A stretch of DNA of 64,000 nucleotides from assembly GCA_965261795.1 (NCBI GenBank), contig OZ253476.1, positions 496,001 through 560,000 of the forward strand, read 5' to 3'. Numbering within the stretch: position 1 is the first letter of the stretch; the number at the start of each line of letters is the position of its first letter. The position numbers and the translations under genes are program-made. Below, piece by piece: positions 1 through 8,011 of this stretch. A model generated the notes under the pieces. The model made no database searches, was not told the DNA's origin, and saw only the letters and a list, made by a program, of their open reading frames with translations. Origin of the DNA: CBDCFV01 sp965261795. GTDB taxonomy: Bacteria > Chloroflexota > Dehalococcoidia > Lucifugimonadales > UBA3495.

Positions 1-857
1 GCCGGGCGGTAATCGGCCACCGCCGCCGCCATGATCAACGCGTCGGCATTGTTCACACGGGCCAGCACCGCGTCGCACATTTGCTGGGCAGTCTGCACAG
101 GCACTACGTGCACCAGCGGCGGGTTGGGCAGTCCTTTAGCCGCGCTGACCAACTCCACGCGCGCACCCCGGTCCCGGGCCGCCTCGGCCAGGGCGTAGCC
201 CATCTTGCCGGAGGAGTGGTTGGTGATAACCCGCACCGGGTCTATGGGCTCGGCAGTTCCGCCGGCGCTTACCACTATGGTTCGGCCCGCCAAGTCGCCG
301 TCTTTGCCCATGGTGTAAGCGATATAGCCCAGCAACTCGGGCGTCTCCAACAAACGCCCTACCCCGGTCAGGCCGGAGGCCAATCGTCCCGACGCCGGAC
401 CGGCTATAACCACGCCGCGCTCTCGCAGCTTGGCGAGGTTTTCCTGGGTGGCGGCGTGATGGAACATGTTGCCGTCCATGGCCGGGGCCACCAGTAATGG
501 AGACGAGGCGGCTATGACGGTGGTGGTTAACGCGTCGTCGGCCAACCCTGCCGCAAGCTTGGCAATGCAATGTGCGGTGGCCGGGGCAATGACGATTACA
601 TCGGCCTGCTTGGCGAGGGCCACGTGTTCCACGCTGTAACGGGAGTCAGGGTCAAAGGTGTCGGTAACCACCTCGCGGTGGGTGATGCTGCGGAAGGCCA
701 ATGGAGTAACGAACTGGGTGGCGCCGTAGCTCATAACCGTATCAACGAGAGCGCCCGCCTGCACCATCTTGCTGGCCAAGTCTAGAGCCTTATAGCAAGC
801 TATGCTGCCGGTCACTCCCAGGACGATGTGCTTGTTTTCCAGTGGTCCAGGCATCAT
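1..857 (-). CDS. coaBC: CoaBC, phosphopantothenoylcysteine decarboxylase / phosphopantothenate-cysteine ligase (3' end beyond window)
   Basis: Bifunctional flavoprotein of coenzyme A synthesis: the C-terminal CoaB domain joins cysteine to 4'-phosphopantothenate and the N-terminal CoaC domain decarboxylates the product. Read from the ATG at 857 (MMPGPLENKHIVLGVTGSIA), the frame stays open to the left edge, about 285 residues. Visible are the Rossmann-like start GVTGSIACYKA, the CoaC region with an SVEHVALAKQAD segment carrying the likely active His, PAMDGNMF (family PAMN/D-x-x-M flavin loop), and near the edge NADALIMAAAVADYRP, the start of the CoaB ligase domain. It begins 12 bp after the end of coaX, so the two probably share a transcript. 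The ligase domain is incomplete only because the window ends. Confidence 0.93.
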   Translation of the reverse strand, partial: MMPGPLENKHIVLGVTGSIACYKALDLASKMVQAGALVDTVMSYGATQFVTPLAFRSITHREVVTDTFDPDSRYSVEHVALAKQADVIVIAPATAHCIAKLAAGLADDALTTTVIAASSPLLVAPAMDGNMFHHAATQENLAKLRERGVVIAGPASGRLASGLTGVGRLLETPELLGYIAYTMGKDGDLAGRTIVVSAGGTAEPIDPVRVITNHSSGKMGYALAEAARDRGARVELVSAAKGLPNPPLVHVVPVQTAQQMCDAVLARVNNADALIMAAAVADYRP

Positions 858-869
858 TTCCCCACTACT

Positions 870-1670
870 CTACCGGCTTGGATGCGACTTAGGGCTGACA
901 GGCCGCGGTTGGTTCAGTCCATGGATCAACCGCAGTCCAATCAGGGTCAAGTCCGGGTTTATGGCGTCGAACACACTGGTTTCCTGGGCAATGACGTTTA
1001 TAAGGCCGCCGGTGCCAATTACCTTGGCGTCCTGCCCCAGTTCATCCTTGAACCTCTGCACCATGCCGGTCACCAAGCTGGCGTACCCCAGCACCAACCC
1101 CGATTGTAACGCCCTGGTGGTGTTCTGGCCGATGGCAGCTTGCGGCGCGACCAACTCCACCCGGCGGAGTTGAGACGTATTGAGAAACAATGCCTCGGCC
1201 GCCAAGCTGATGCCGGGGGCAATGGCGCCGCCCAAGTATTCGCCGTCCCGGTTGACTGCGTCGAACACTGTAGCCGTACCAGTGTCCACCACTACGATAG
1301 GGGCGCCGTACAGGTCTATGGCGGCCACTGCGTCCACGATACGGTCGGCTCCGACATCCCTTGGGCTGTCATAGAGTATCTTGAGACCGGTGCGCGTCCC
1401 GACAGAGACCGTGACCGGCTCCACGTGGAAGGAGTTGCGGCAAACGTCTTCAACGACCACCGTCAAGGGCGGCACGACGCTGCAAATACAGGCGGCGTCT
1501 ATTTCGGCTGGTTCAACTCCCTTGAGGCCCAGCAGGTTTATGAGCAACAGGCCGTACTCGTCAGCCAACCGGCGCGTGTCGGTAGCTACCCTGAGCGTGG
1601 TAGTCAGCCGGTCGCCGTCGAACACGCCGAGGGTTATGGCGGTGTTGCCTATGTCGATGGTCAGGAGCAA
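870..1670 (-). CDS. coaX: Type III pantothenate kinase
   Basis: Phosphorylates pantothenate in the first committed step of CoA synthesis, in the cytoplasm, using the CoaX fold (ASKHA superfamily). The 266 residues show the phosphate-binding DIGNT at 6-10, GADR at 107-110, DTGTATVFD at 129-137 and GGAIAPG at 147-153, all family hallmarks; the length is usual. The start is TTG at 1670: an in-frame TGA lies two codons upstream, and the protein begins directly with the conserved strand MLLTIDIGNT. It precedes coaBC by 12 bp, a functional pair. The frameshifted small gene upstream would, with its frame restored, end 3 bp before this start. Confidence 0.95.
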   Translation of the reverse strand: MLLTIDIGNTAITLGVFDGDRLTTTLRVATDTRRLADEYGLLLINLLGLKGVEPAEIDAACICSVVPPLTVVVEDVCRNSFHVEPVTVSVGTRTGLKILYDSPRDVGADRIVDAVAAIDLYGAPIVVVDTGTATVFDAVNRDGEYLGGAIAPGISLAAEALFLNTSQLRRVELVAPQAAIGQNTTRALQSGLVLGYASLVTGMVQRFKDELGQDAKVIGTGGLINVIAQETSVFDAINPDLTLIGLRLIHGLNQPRPVSPKSHPSR

Positions 1671-1684
1671 CGTTCAATCACTTT

Positions 1685-1975
1685 TTATTGCCAAGGCCGG
1701 ATTGCCTGCTCCACAGTACAAGACGGTTGCGACATTCCTGATTGTCGCCAAGGTCGCCGACTCGTAATCTTTAGCCTCGTACTGTTGTATCTGGCGTTCT
1801 TCCTCTGCAACACGCTCGCCGCCGCATCCTCTTGAGCCTTGGCGAGAAGGGGATGCAGGTCCTTCAAGCTCTCCTTCGACCTAAGTCTCAGGCTATCAAG
1901 CGTATGGGCAAACTTCTCTACCCAGTATTTGGTAGTCTCGTAATGCTGGTCGTTCTTGATCATATCAGGCATCAC
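1685..1975 (-). CDS. Small protein of an antitoxin-like pair with the DUF6932 gene; apparently frameshifted
   Basis: As it stands it encodes 96 residues from a GTG at 1975. The N-terminal two thirds (MIKNDQHYETTKYWVEKF ... LHPLLAKAQEDAAA) resemble small partner proteins often found beside MNT-like genes. The last 40 residues are basic and unlike that family. The overlapping frame just after codon 'EDAAA' reads ERVAEEERQIQQYEAKDYES and continues to a TGA at 1674-1676, which looks like the natural acidic coiled-coil C-terminus. A one- or two-base slip in the GCGGCGGCG stretch near 1825-1835 would explain the change. The start overlaps the end of the DUF6932 gene by 4 bp (GTGA), so the two are translationally coupled. 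Family memory only; function not established. Confidence 0.6.
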   Translation of the reverse strand: MMPDMIKNDQHYETTKYWVEKFAHTLDSLRLRSKESLKDLHPLLAKAQEDAAASVLQRKNARYNSTRLKITSRRPWRQSGMSQPSCTVEQAIRPWQ

Positions 1976-2409
1976 AGACCTCCCAAGTCAATGGCGACAA
2001 TCCCTTTCGGTTTTCGGGTGATCTTTTCCATTGGCAACCATTCCAGATACGTCGTCCCTTCCAGGTCCGCTATTGTTAATGCTGGAAACAACTCTCCCAT
2101 GTACTTGGCTTTCTGAGATTCTCTCGTCTGGTCGAATATCAAAAGAACGGGGTCCAGTGCGTAGAGATTAACTCCGGCTTCATCCCAGCAAGCGTCGAAG
2201 TCATTTGGAACCTCATTGTCAGTGACGAAGCTGCCGTCGATATATAAGGTCCTGCACTCCGTCCGTTTCAACCTTTCCAGTGCGGCCCTCAGTCCAGCCA
2301 CAAGCAGGCGTCTCCGCGTATTGTTTCCGAACCGGTCAACCAATTCGTCCCAAGAAGCCCAATGGATGACCGGGGGGAGGAGTCCATCGCCATCGAATGG
2401 AGGAATCAT
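1972..2409 (-). CDS. DUF6932-like protein with a minimal nucleotidyltransferase signature
   Basis: Encodes 145 residues from an ATG at 2409. The segment IDGSFVTDNEVPNDFDACWD contains GS at 59-60 followed by D-x-D at 70-72, the metal- and nucleotide-binding signature of minimal (MNT-type) nucleotidyltransferases. This is why a DUF6932-type assignment is offered. Such genes commonly pair with a small partner in toxin-antitoxin-like modules, and here the small gene overlaps the 3' end by 4 bp. No transmembrane segment or signal peptide is seen. The pair sits immediately upstream of coaX in the same direction and might be co-transcribed with it. The biochemical activity (AMPylation or other) is inference. 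Confidence 0.65.
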   Translation of the reverse strand: MIPPFDGDGLLPPVIHWASWDELVDRFGNNTRRRLLVAGLRAALERLKRTECRTLYIDGSFVTDNEVPNDFDACWDEAGVNLYALDPVLLIFDQTRESQKAKYMGELFPALTIADLEGTTYLEWLPMEKITRKPKGIVAIDLGGL

Positions 2410-2465
2410 AACACAACCATATATGGGCGCTATGACTCAGTCAACGGCGCTGATGTTCCCGTAAT

Positions 2466-2498
2466 AGAAAAGGCCAGCGCCTTTACTGACGCTGGCCT
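2466..2498 (-). terminator. Rho-independent terminator of the NHL gene
   Basis: On the minus strand a 9-bp stem AGGCCAGCG / CGCTGGCCT with a 10-nt loop is followed by TTTCTAT. It lies 28 bp after the stop codon of the NHL-repeat gene and would end the DUF1800-DUF1501-NHL transcript. Confidence 0.75.
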
Positions 2499-2525
2499 CG
2501 ATAGCTCCGGTGATACCAAGGGATG

Positions 2526-3575
2526 CTACAGGTTGAACTGCGGGTCCTGGTACTCGGTGTCCTTGATGTAGACCTGCAACCGCCCGCGCTGGGTGTCGCA
2601 GACGATGAGGCGGTTGGTCTCCTGGTCGAAGGTGCAAGCCACCGGCATTCGGAAACGCCGCTGCTGTTCTTCGAGGTCGTAGACCTGGCGCCGGCGTCGG
2701 GCTTGGTCGGGGTTGGCGTCCAGCGACTGTTGACCCCACGGGGACATCTCAACGGCGTCGCCGCTAAGGTAGGTCAACGGGTTGGCGTCGGAGTTGTAGA
2801 TAACGACCCGTTCGTTCATCCAGTCGACTATGTAGACATCGCCGTCGCCGTCCACCGCCACTCCGGTGGGGTGCTGCAGAGCTCCCGGCCCAGTCCCACC
2901 GTGTCCGAAAGTAGCCAGTAGCGTGCCGCTTGGGCTGTACTTCTGCACCCGGTGGTTGTTCCAGTCGGCAATGTAGACATCGCCACTGTTGTCGAGGGTG
3001 ATTCCCCAAGGCATGTCCAGTTCGCCCTCGCCGTCGCCCTTTGCGCCGAAGCCGCTGACGTACTTACCGTCCTTGGTAAACTTCTGTACGCGGCTGTTGA
3101 GGCTGTTAACGACGACTACGTTCCCATCGCCGTCGACGGCGACTCCGGAAGGCCCGTTGAGCTGTCCTTCACCGTCTCCGGCTTCTCCCCAGGTTCGAAG
3201 GAGGTTGCCGTCTTTGTCGTAGACGGTAATCCGGTTCATCCACTCGTCCGCGGCGTAGATGTTTTCGTCGGGGTCGATGGCAATGCCGGTGAGGAAGACG
3301 AACTGGTTGTTGTCGCCGGCGTCGCCGTCCTCCGCGCCGCCGCCGTAAGCGGGCCCGATGCGGCCGAACTCGTTGATGAACTCGTGGTTAAGGGTTACTT
3401 TACTGATACGCTGGTTCGGGTTGTTGTCGGTGCCCCGGTTGGCGACGTAGACCACGCCATCCTTGCCCGCGGCAATGCCGATAGGTTGAGAGAAACCGGA
3501 GCCCGCCGCGGCATTTCGGCCCACGTTGTGGCTGTAAATCCAAGCGCGCCCTCCGGCTACCGTTTCTAGTGCCAT
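2526..3575 (-). CDS. NHL-repeat beta-propeller protein
   Basis: A 349-residue protein made mainly of NHL repeats, recognisable from repeated phrases such as P.GIAVDPDENIYAADEWMNRI, PSGVAVDGDGNVVVVNSLNSRV, PWGITLDNSGDVYIADWNNHRV and PTGVAVDGDGDVYIVDWMNERV. About six blades are visible between residues 25 and 345. NHL propellers bind protein or other ligands; the Asp/Gly/Asn-rich loops may bind calcium. No signal peptide is evident. The ATG at 3575 has AGGAGG 7 nt upstream. It is the last gene of a three-gene minus-strand set with DUF1501 and DUF1800, separated from DUF1501 by 205 bp containing two strong hairpins. Its ligand and role cannot be told from the sequence. Confidence 0.88.
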   Translation of the reverse strand: MALETVAGGRAWIYSHNVGRNAAAGSGFSQPIGIAAGKDGVVYVANRGTDNNPNQRISKVTLNHEFINEFGRIGPAYGGGAEDGDAGDNNQFVFLTGIAIDPDENIYAADEWMNRITVYDKDGNLLRTWGEAGDGEGQLNGPSGVAVDGDGNVVVVNSLNSRVQKFTKDGKYVSGFGAKGDGEGELDMPWGITLDNSGDVYIADWNNHRVQKYSPSGTLLATFGHGGTGPGALQHPTGVAVDGDGDVYIVDWMNERVVIYNSDANPLTYLSGDAVEMSPWGQQSLDANPDQARRRRQVYDLEEQQRRFRMPVACTFDQETNRLIVCDTQRGRLQVYIKDTEYQDPQFNL

Positions 3576-3679
3576 ATTGTGTCCTCCTGTTCAAGCTCTG
3601 GGCCGGCGGGTAAACATCTGCAAACAACAACTCCGGCCCTATCGCAATGGATGGGGCATACCGTCTGCCCCAGATTATA

Positions 3680-3761
3680 GGCCGGAGGGTTCGTCCTCCC
3701 TGGAGGTCCCTCCGGCCCAAAGGTCCGGATATTCCGTATTGGCCCCGATTTCATCGGGGCC
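3680..3761 (-). other. Two strong hairpins between the DUF1501 and NHL genes
   Basis: A 10-bp stem GGCCGGAGGG (3680-3689) / CCCTCCGGCC (3708-3717) and a 9-bp stem GGCCCCGAT (3741-3749) / ATCGGGGCC (3753-3761). Neither is followed by a T-run on the minus strand. They could attenuate transcription or stabilise mRNA ends between the two genes; function is inferred from position only. Confidence 0.5.
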
Positions 3762-3780
3762 GACGGGCCGTCAGTACGAC

Positions 3781-4908
3781 CTATATGAAGTTGTGCTTCT
3801 CGAAGTTGCCGCCGACTATCGGCTGGGCATCGACGTTGAACCAGTTCTCCAGGATGGTGCTGTAAGCGCCCCTGAAGTCGTAGTTCGGCACCAAGTCGCC
3901 CTGCTCCAGGTCCTCGGACCGGCGGGACGGCATCTCGCCGTACATGCCGCCATTGACCTTGTCGCCTATGGCGAAGGCAACGCCTGCAGCGCCGTGGTCG
4001 GTGCCGGAGCCGTTATCGTGGACACGGCGGCCGAACTCAGTGAACATGTACATGATCACGTTATCGCCCTGGCCGTGGGCATGGAGGTCTTCAAAGAAGG
4101 CCGAGATGCCCTCGGAAACCTCGCGCCACAACTGCGGGTGGGCGCCCGCCTCACCGGCGTGGGTGTCGAAGCTGCCGTGCTGCGTGTAGAAGACCCGGGT
4201 CCCCAAGTCAGCCAGGTAAACCTGGGCGATGTCCCTCAAGTGAGAGGAGATGGGGGAATTCGGGTACTCGACGCTGGAGGAGTACCGGTCCGGAGCGATC
4301 TTCACGACGTCGGCGCCGGTCATGGCTTCCATTCCAGTGGAGCGCAGATAATCGGTAACGTTGCTCGCGCCTATAGCAGGGGAGTACATCCGGGCGAAGA
4401 GGTCCAGCGCCTTGGACCGCTGGCTCTGGTCTTCGATGCCAGTAAGCACACCGTAAGTGCTGAGGTCGTTGATGGCCGCCACCGGCACGCGGGGGACCAC
4501 CAAGGCGCGCGGAAGGCCGTGACCGAAGTTGATGGCCGTAAGCACGTTCTCTTTGTTGGGGTCCAGGTCTCGGGCCAACCGGCCGGCCCATCCCTCGGTT
4601 CCAACCTTGTCCGGCTCACAGGTGTGCCAGATGTCCATGGAGCGGAAGTGGGACCTGGGGGAGTCAGGGTAGCCGATGCCATGGATTACGGCAACCTTGC
4701 CCTGGTCATAAAGCCCCTTAATGGGACCCATGGTGGGCATGAAGCCCATCTCGTCGTCGATCTTGATGATCTGGTCTTGGGCGTACCCAACGGCCGGGCG
4801 GTTGTCGTAGTACAACGGGTCGTTGTAAGGGATCACCGTATTGAAGTAGTCGTTGCCGCCGGTAAGCTGCAGGACCACAATGACCGGGTCTTTCTTAGTA
4901 GAGGTCAT
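3781..4908 (-). CDS. DUF1501 domain protein (alkaline-phosphatase-like fold)
   Basis: A 375-residue DUF1501 protein. Typical features are the N-terminal strand VIVVLQLTGGNDYFNTV, HFRSMDIWHTCEP near residue 100, YTQHGSFDTHAGEAGAHPQLW around 250, and FTEFGRRVHDNGSGTDHGAAG around 290. These His/Asp-rich segments recall sulfatase/phosphatase-type metal sites, but no reaction has been shown for the family. The start is placed at the ATG at 4908, which has AAGGAG 8 nt upstream; an earlier in-frame GTG at 4944 would add 12 residues that look like translated leader. Unlike many relatives, no Tat signal is seen. It follows the DUF1800 gene by 51 bp, the usual arrangement, so the products probably act together. 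Confidence 0.9.
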   Translation of the reverse strand: MTSTKKDPVIVVLQLTGGNDYFNTVIPYNDPLYYDNRPAVGYAQDQIIKIDDEMGFMPTMGPIKGLYDQGKVAVIHGIGYPDSPRSHFRSMDIWHTCEPDKVGTEGWAGRLARDLDPNKENVLTAINFGHGLPRALVVPRVPVAAINDLSTYGVLTGIEDQSQRSKALDLFARMYSPAIGASNVTDYLRSTGMEAMTGADVVKIAPDRYSSSVEYPNSPISSHLRDIAQVYLADLGTRVFYTQHGSFDTHAGEAGAHPQLWREVSEGISAFFEDLHAHGQGDNVIMYMFTEFGRRVHDNGSGTDHGAAGVAFAIGDKVNGGMYGEMPSRRSEDLEQGDLVPNYDFRGAYSTILENWFNVDAQPIVGGNFEKHNFI

Positions 4909-4959
4909 GCTTTCTCTCCTTGCTCCTTCTTTGTGATTAACCAAACTGGTACTCAGCGA

Positions 4960-6369
4960 TTAACCGAACTGGTACTCAGTGGTCGCCCCTACGAGGGCGA
5001 GCATCTCGCCGATCCGCACCCCGGCGGCGGACTCGTCGTTCCAGTTTATGTCGCCTTCACCCTTGGCATGGTCCAGAAGCTGCTGCCGGGTGTCTTCTCC
5101 AAGTTCCAAGTACCCCATGTGCTCAAGGGAAGCATCCAATAGTTGCTCGGGGCTGGTGATACCCGACGCCTTCATGGAGCCGATGACCTTCTTCACACCG
5201 GGGAGGCTGGTGTTGGCGACTTGGTCGGCGACGAAATTGACCCGGGCCAAGAGGGAACCGCTGTTAATCCACTCGGAACCGGTGTACCAACCCTCGACGC
5301 TGGGCGGGTCCATCAGAGCTTGGCCCATGTAATTGGACTGCAAGCCGATGTTCCTGATTCCCGGCCCCGGGCGCTCCCAGGAGCCTGCCATTCGCAGGGT
5401 GCCGGCCACTACTTCAGCGGGGCTCTTGATCTTGGAGAACCGGGCATTCTTGAAGAAGTCGGACTTAAGCACGAACCGCAGCAGCGCCCGCATATCGTAG
5501 TTCGACTCTTCAAATACGGTGATCATCTGGTCCAGCGCATCCTCGTCCCTGGCGGGCTCGATGGTCCAAGCTGGGACTTGCACTTCATCGGCCACGAAGA
5601 AGTTGTAAACGTGGCGGCAGATGAACCGGGCGGTGGAGGGCTCACGAACGATGATGTCGATGATGTCCTCACCGTCGAAGTTGCCGGTGTGGCCCAGGAA
5701 GGTCTTCTCGCCGTCGTCGTGGTCGTACTCGCGGTAGTCGAAGTGCCAGGAGAAACGGCCGTAGGGCAGACGGGGAATCTTCGGGGAAATGGTCCAGCCG
5801 GTGAAGGCGCGCGAAGCTTCCCGTACGTCAACCTCGGTGTAGTTGCTGACGCCCATGGAGAAGAGCTCCAACAGCTCACGGCCCCAGTTCTCGTTGACGG
5901 CGTCCCGGTGGTTCTCGTTGTTGTCCAGCCAGTAGATCATGGCCGGGTTCTTGGCCACTTGGGCCAGCAATTCTTTATAGCTGCCCAAGCCGTATTGCCG
6001 GAACATGTCTATTTGGATCAGCATCTGGTCACAGTTGTCCACCTTGGAGTTACCGGTGGCGAACACGTGGTGCCAGAACAGCGCCACCTTTTCGACCAAG
6101 GGCTGCTTGGTGTTGATCATGCTGTATACCCAAGCGGCTTGGCCCAGGGTGGGCACACCGCCCGGCAGCAACGTGCCGGGGTGATACCTGGTGACCATTG
6201 CAAAGGAGTTGGCCTTATCATCCGGACGGTGCTCCGTGGGATTTATCAACTCTTCTACAGTGGCATCGTATCCCTTGGCAACGTTAGCTTCGAGCTCTTC
6301 TTGAGAAGCCCCGAAACCAGCGCGACGCATCAGGTGGGCCATGAGGGCGAGGTCTTCCTTGTTTGCCAT
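4960..6369 (-). CDS. DUF1800 family protein
   Basis: A 469-residue helical DUF1800 protein, regularly encoded next to DUF1501. Recognisable segments are HLMRRAGFGASQEELE at the N-terminus, KVALFWHHVFATGN near residue 110, AVNENWGRELLELFSMG around 170-185, EASRAFTGWTI and GRFSWHFDYREYDHDDGEKT, then the conserved end-region MGQALMDPPSVEGWYTGSEW. The ATG at 6369 follows AAGGAGG 7 nt upstream; an in-frame upstream start at 6402 has no comparable ribosome site. First gene of the three-gene minus-strand cluster. The function is unknown; co-occurrence with DUF1501 is the main clue. Confidence 0.9.
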   Translation of the reverse strand: MANKEDLALMAHLMRRAGFGASQEELEANVAKGYDATVEELINPTEHRPDDKANSFAMVTRYHPGTLLPGGVPTLGQAAWVYSMINTKQPLVEKVALFWHHVFATGNSKVDNCDQMLIQIDMFRQYGLGSYKELLAQVAKNPAMIYWLDNNENHRDAVNENWGRELLELFSMGVSNYTEVDVREASRAFTGWTISPKIPRLPYGRFSWHFDYREYDHDDGEKTFLGHTGNFDGEDIIDIIVREPSTARFICRHVYNFFVADEVQVPAWTIEPARDEDALDQMITVFEESNYDMRALLRFVLKSDFFKNARFSKIKSPAEVVAGTLRMAGSWERPGPGIRNIGLQSNYMGQALMDPPSVEGWYTGSEWINSGSLLARVNFVADQVANTSLPGVKKVIGSMKASGITSPEQLLDASLEHMGYLELGEDTRQQLLDHAKGEGDINWNDESAAGVRIGEMLALVGATTEYQFG

Positions 6370-7190
6370 GCTGTGCCTCCTTTTGTAATCATTGGAGTAC
6401 ATGGGGTTGTTTGACGGCGATTGAGCCTATTTTAACCCTGCCATAGTATGACACGCCACTATCAATGTCAATCTTTTTTCGGTGTAAATTTACTTCGGAA
6501 TCTTTTATGATAACCGTTATAACGTAGAAACCAACCCCGCATCCCCTGTTCCTTATCCATTGTAACGAAAACCACCTTGCACCCATGGTTTTACGCCGTT
6601 ACAGATGTACGGCGTAAGCATTTCTGGACCGTCGAGGTACAACCCGACCGGAAGACAGGGCACATTGCCGGAGTCGCGCCAGTTAATTCAACATCCATCC
6701 TTGTCTTCAAGAGGGCCGTCCTCAATCCCATGCCAGGCTGGGCTGGCACGGGATTGCGCTATGGGATAAGACTTTATCCAAAGCCCTGGGCACAAAGGCA
6801 GGGTGCCGTTTACTTCTGGCTGATAAATACTCGGTACGTCCCGAGTGAATCCCTTCAGGATTCAGGACGGGGACGAGGACGGGTACCCGTGGGGCGGTGA
6901 ACGGTCACATAATTATCACGTGCGGTGAGCCTGTGGTACAGTGGGCGTTTTTGGGTAAGAATCCGGCTCGCAGACGCATTCCGACAATGGAGGTTCGACC
7001 CCCATGGAGACAGAAATACTTATTGCCGTGGTTGGCATAGCCGCAACCGTTTCTGCCCTTCAACCTGCCTCTCATCCGGAACAGTATAGAGATGCACGAC
7101 AGCGTACCATCCTCGCTCCTCATGCCGGTACCGTCAGATATAGTCATTAACATGTTCCCATTCCATCATCGCTCAAGCCTCCATGCGGCA
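6370..7190. other. 820-bp region without a convincing gene
   Basis: Contains no reading frame with family features or coding-like composition. The first about 170 bp are AT-richer and probably hold the promoter of the DUF1800 operon on the minus strand. Between about 6720 and 6900 there are several short complementary stretches (TGCCAG / CTGGCA around 6731-6748 within AATCCC ... GGGATT; CTCGG / CCGAG around 6830-6844), so a folded RNA is possible, but no known RNA family was recognised. Confidence 0.4.
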
Positions 7191-7838
7191 TTATCTCACT
7201 ATAACGGACATCGTGTCCGAAGCGGGAATGTTGGTCCCCTTGTCGGTCACGGTGAGCGTGAATTTAAGCGTGCCAGGCGACGAGGGCGACAAGAACCGGA
7301 AGGCATCCGAACCTATGGAATTGGGAACGTAGGTCCCGCCCCCGGCAGACAGCGACTTCTTCATAGCTACGGTTGTCTCGCTGGCCTGCGCCCAGGCGAA
7401 GGTCAAATCGTCGTCGTCATTGACGGGGGAACCCATGCCGTGGATGCCTACCCACACGTTACGGCCAACCGTTTTATCATCACCAGCATTGACGGACGGC
7501 GGCGTACCTCCGCTGGGTGGCGGGTTCGTCGGCGGGTTCGGAGTAGTCGTCGCTGTGCCGGTGACCGTTACCGCCCAGGTCTGAGTGACCCTGCCCCTGC
7601 CGTTGTGTGCGGTGACGGTAACTCTCGCGCTTCCGGCCTTCATGCCGGTTATTGTGAGATTCGCGTTTGCCGTCTTAGCCCTGACTACTGCGTCGTTGGA
7701 CGATGAGACGGTGTACCACTCTTCGCGGGTGAACATGCTATCAACGTTAATCGTCTTGCTGGTTCCTGCGGCGACCCGCTGGGCCGTGGTGATTCCCGTG
7801 CGGGAAGGCCGGTACGTCGCCGTACTCTTGATATCCAA
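7191..7838 (-). CDS. C-terminal fragment of a frameshifted subtilisin-like protein: Ig-like and PKD-like domains
   Basis: Encodes 215 residues from a TTG, but the same frame is open upstream to about 8030 (VIGVKEDTGNLALDG ... GKATLRLYKRGTGVLLASYP), showing that the TTG is not a natural start. It contains a bacterial Ig-like (BIG2-type) segment, TINVDSMFTREEWYTVSSSN ... GSARVTVTAHNGRG, a Pro/Thr linker with PNPPTNPPPSGGTPP, and a PKD-like domain, VNAGDDKTVGRNVWVGIHGMG. It is best read as the tail of the extracellular protease encoded by the next two frames, disconnected by a one- or two-base shift near 8012-8060. If the shift is a sequencing error the three pieces are one gene of about 3.3 kb. 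Confidence 0.75.
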   Translation of the reverse strand: MDIKSTATYRPSRTGITTAQRVAAGTSKTINVDSMFTREEWYTVSSSNDAVVRAKTANANLTITGMKAGSARVTVTAHNGRGRVTQTWAVTVTGTATTTPNPPTNPPPSGGTPPSVNAGDDKTVGRNVWVGIHGMGSPVNDDDDLTFAWAQASETTVAMKKSLSAGGGTYVPNSIGSDAFRFLSPSSPGTLKFTLTVTDKGTNIPASDTMSVIVR

Positions 7839-8011
7839 GGGATAGCTTGCCAGCAGAACCCCGGTTCCCCGCTTGTAGAGCCTAAGCGTGGCCTTGCCGG
7901 GAACACACCCCTTGACGGTGACAGCCCTGCCATGCGCAACTGATACAGTCGATCCAACGTTCCCGGGGCAGACGCCGTCCAGGGCCAGGTTGCCCGTGTC
8001 TTCCTTGACAC

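Noticed and set aside
6975..7010. tRNA T-arm-like sequence (TGGAG-GTTCGAC-CCCCA)
   Set aside because: No matching acceptor stem, D-arm or anticodon arm could be built around it.
7003..7149. Short frame METEILIAVVGIAATVSAL...
   Set aside because: 48 codons with a hydrophobic start but no complete helix, no family match and weak spacing to a GGAGG. It may be a remnant; too weak to annotate.
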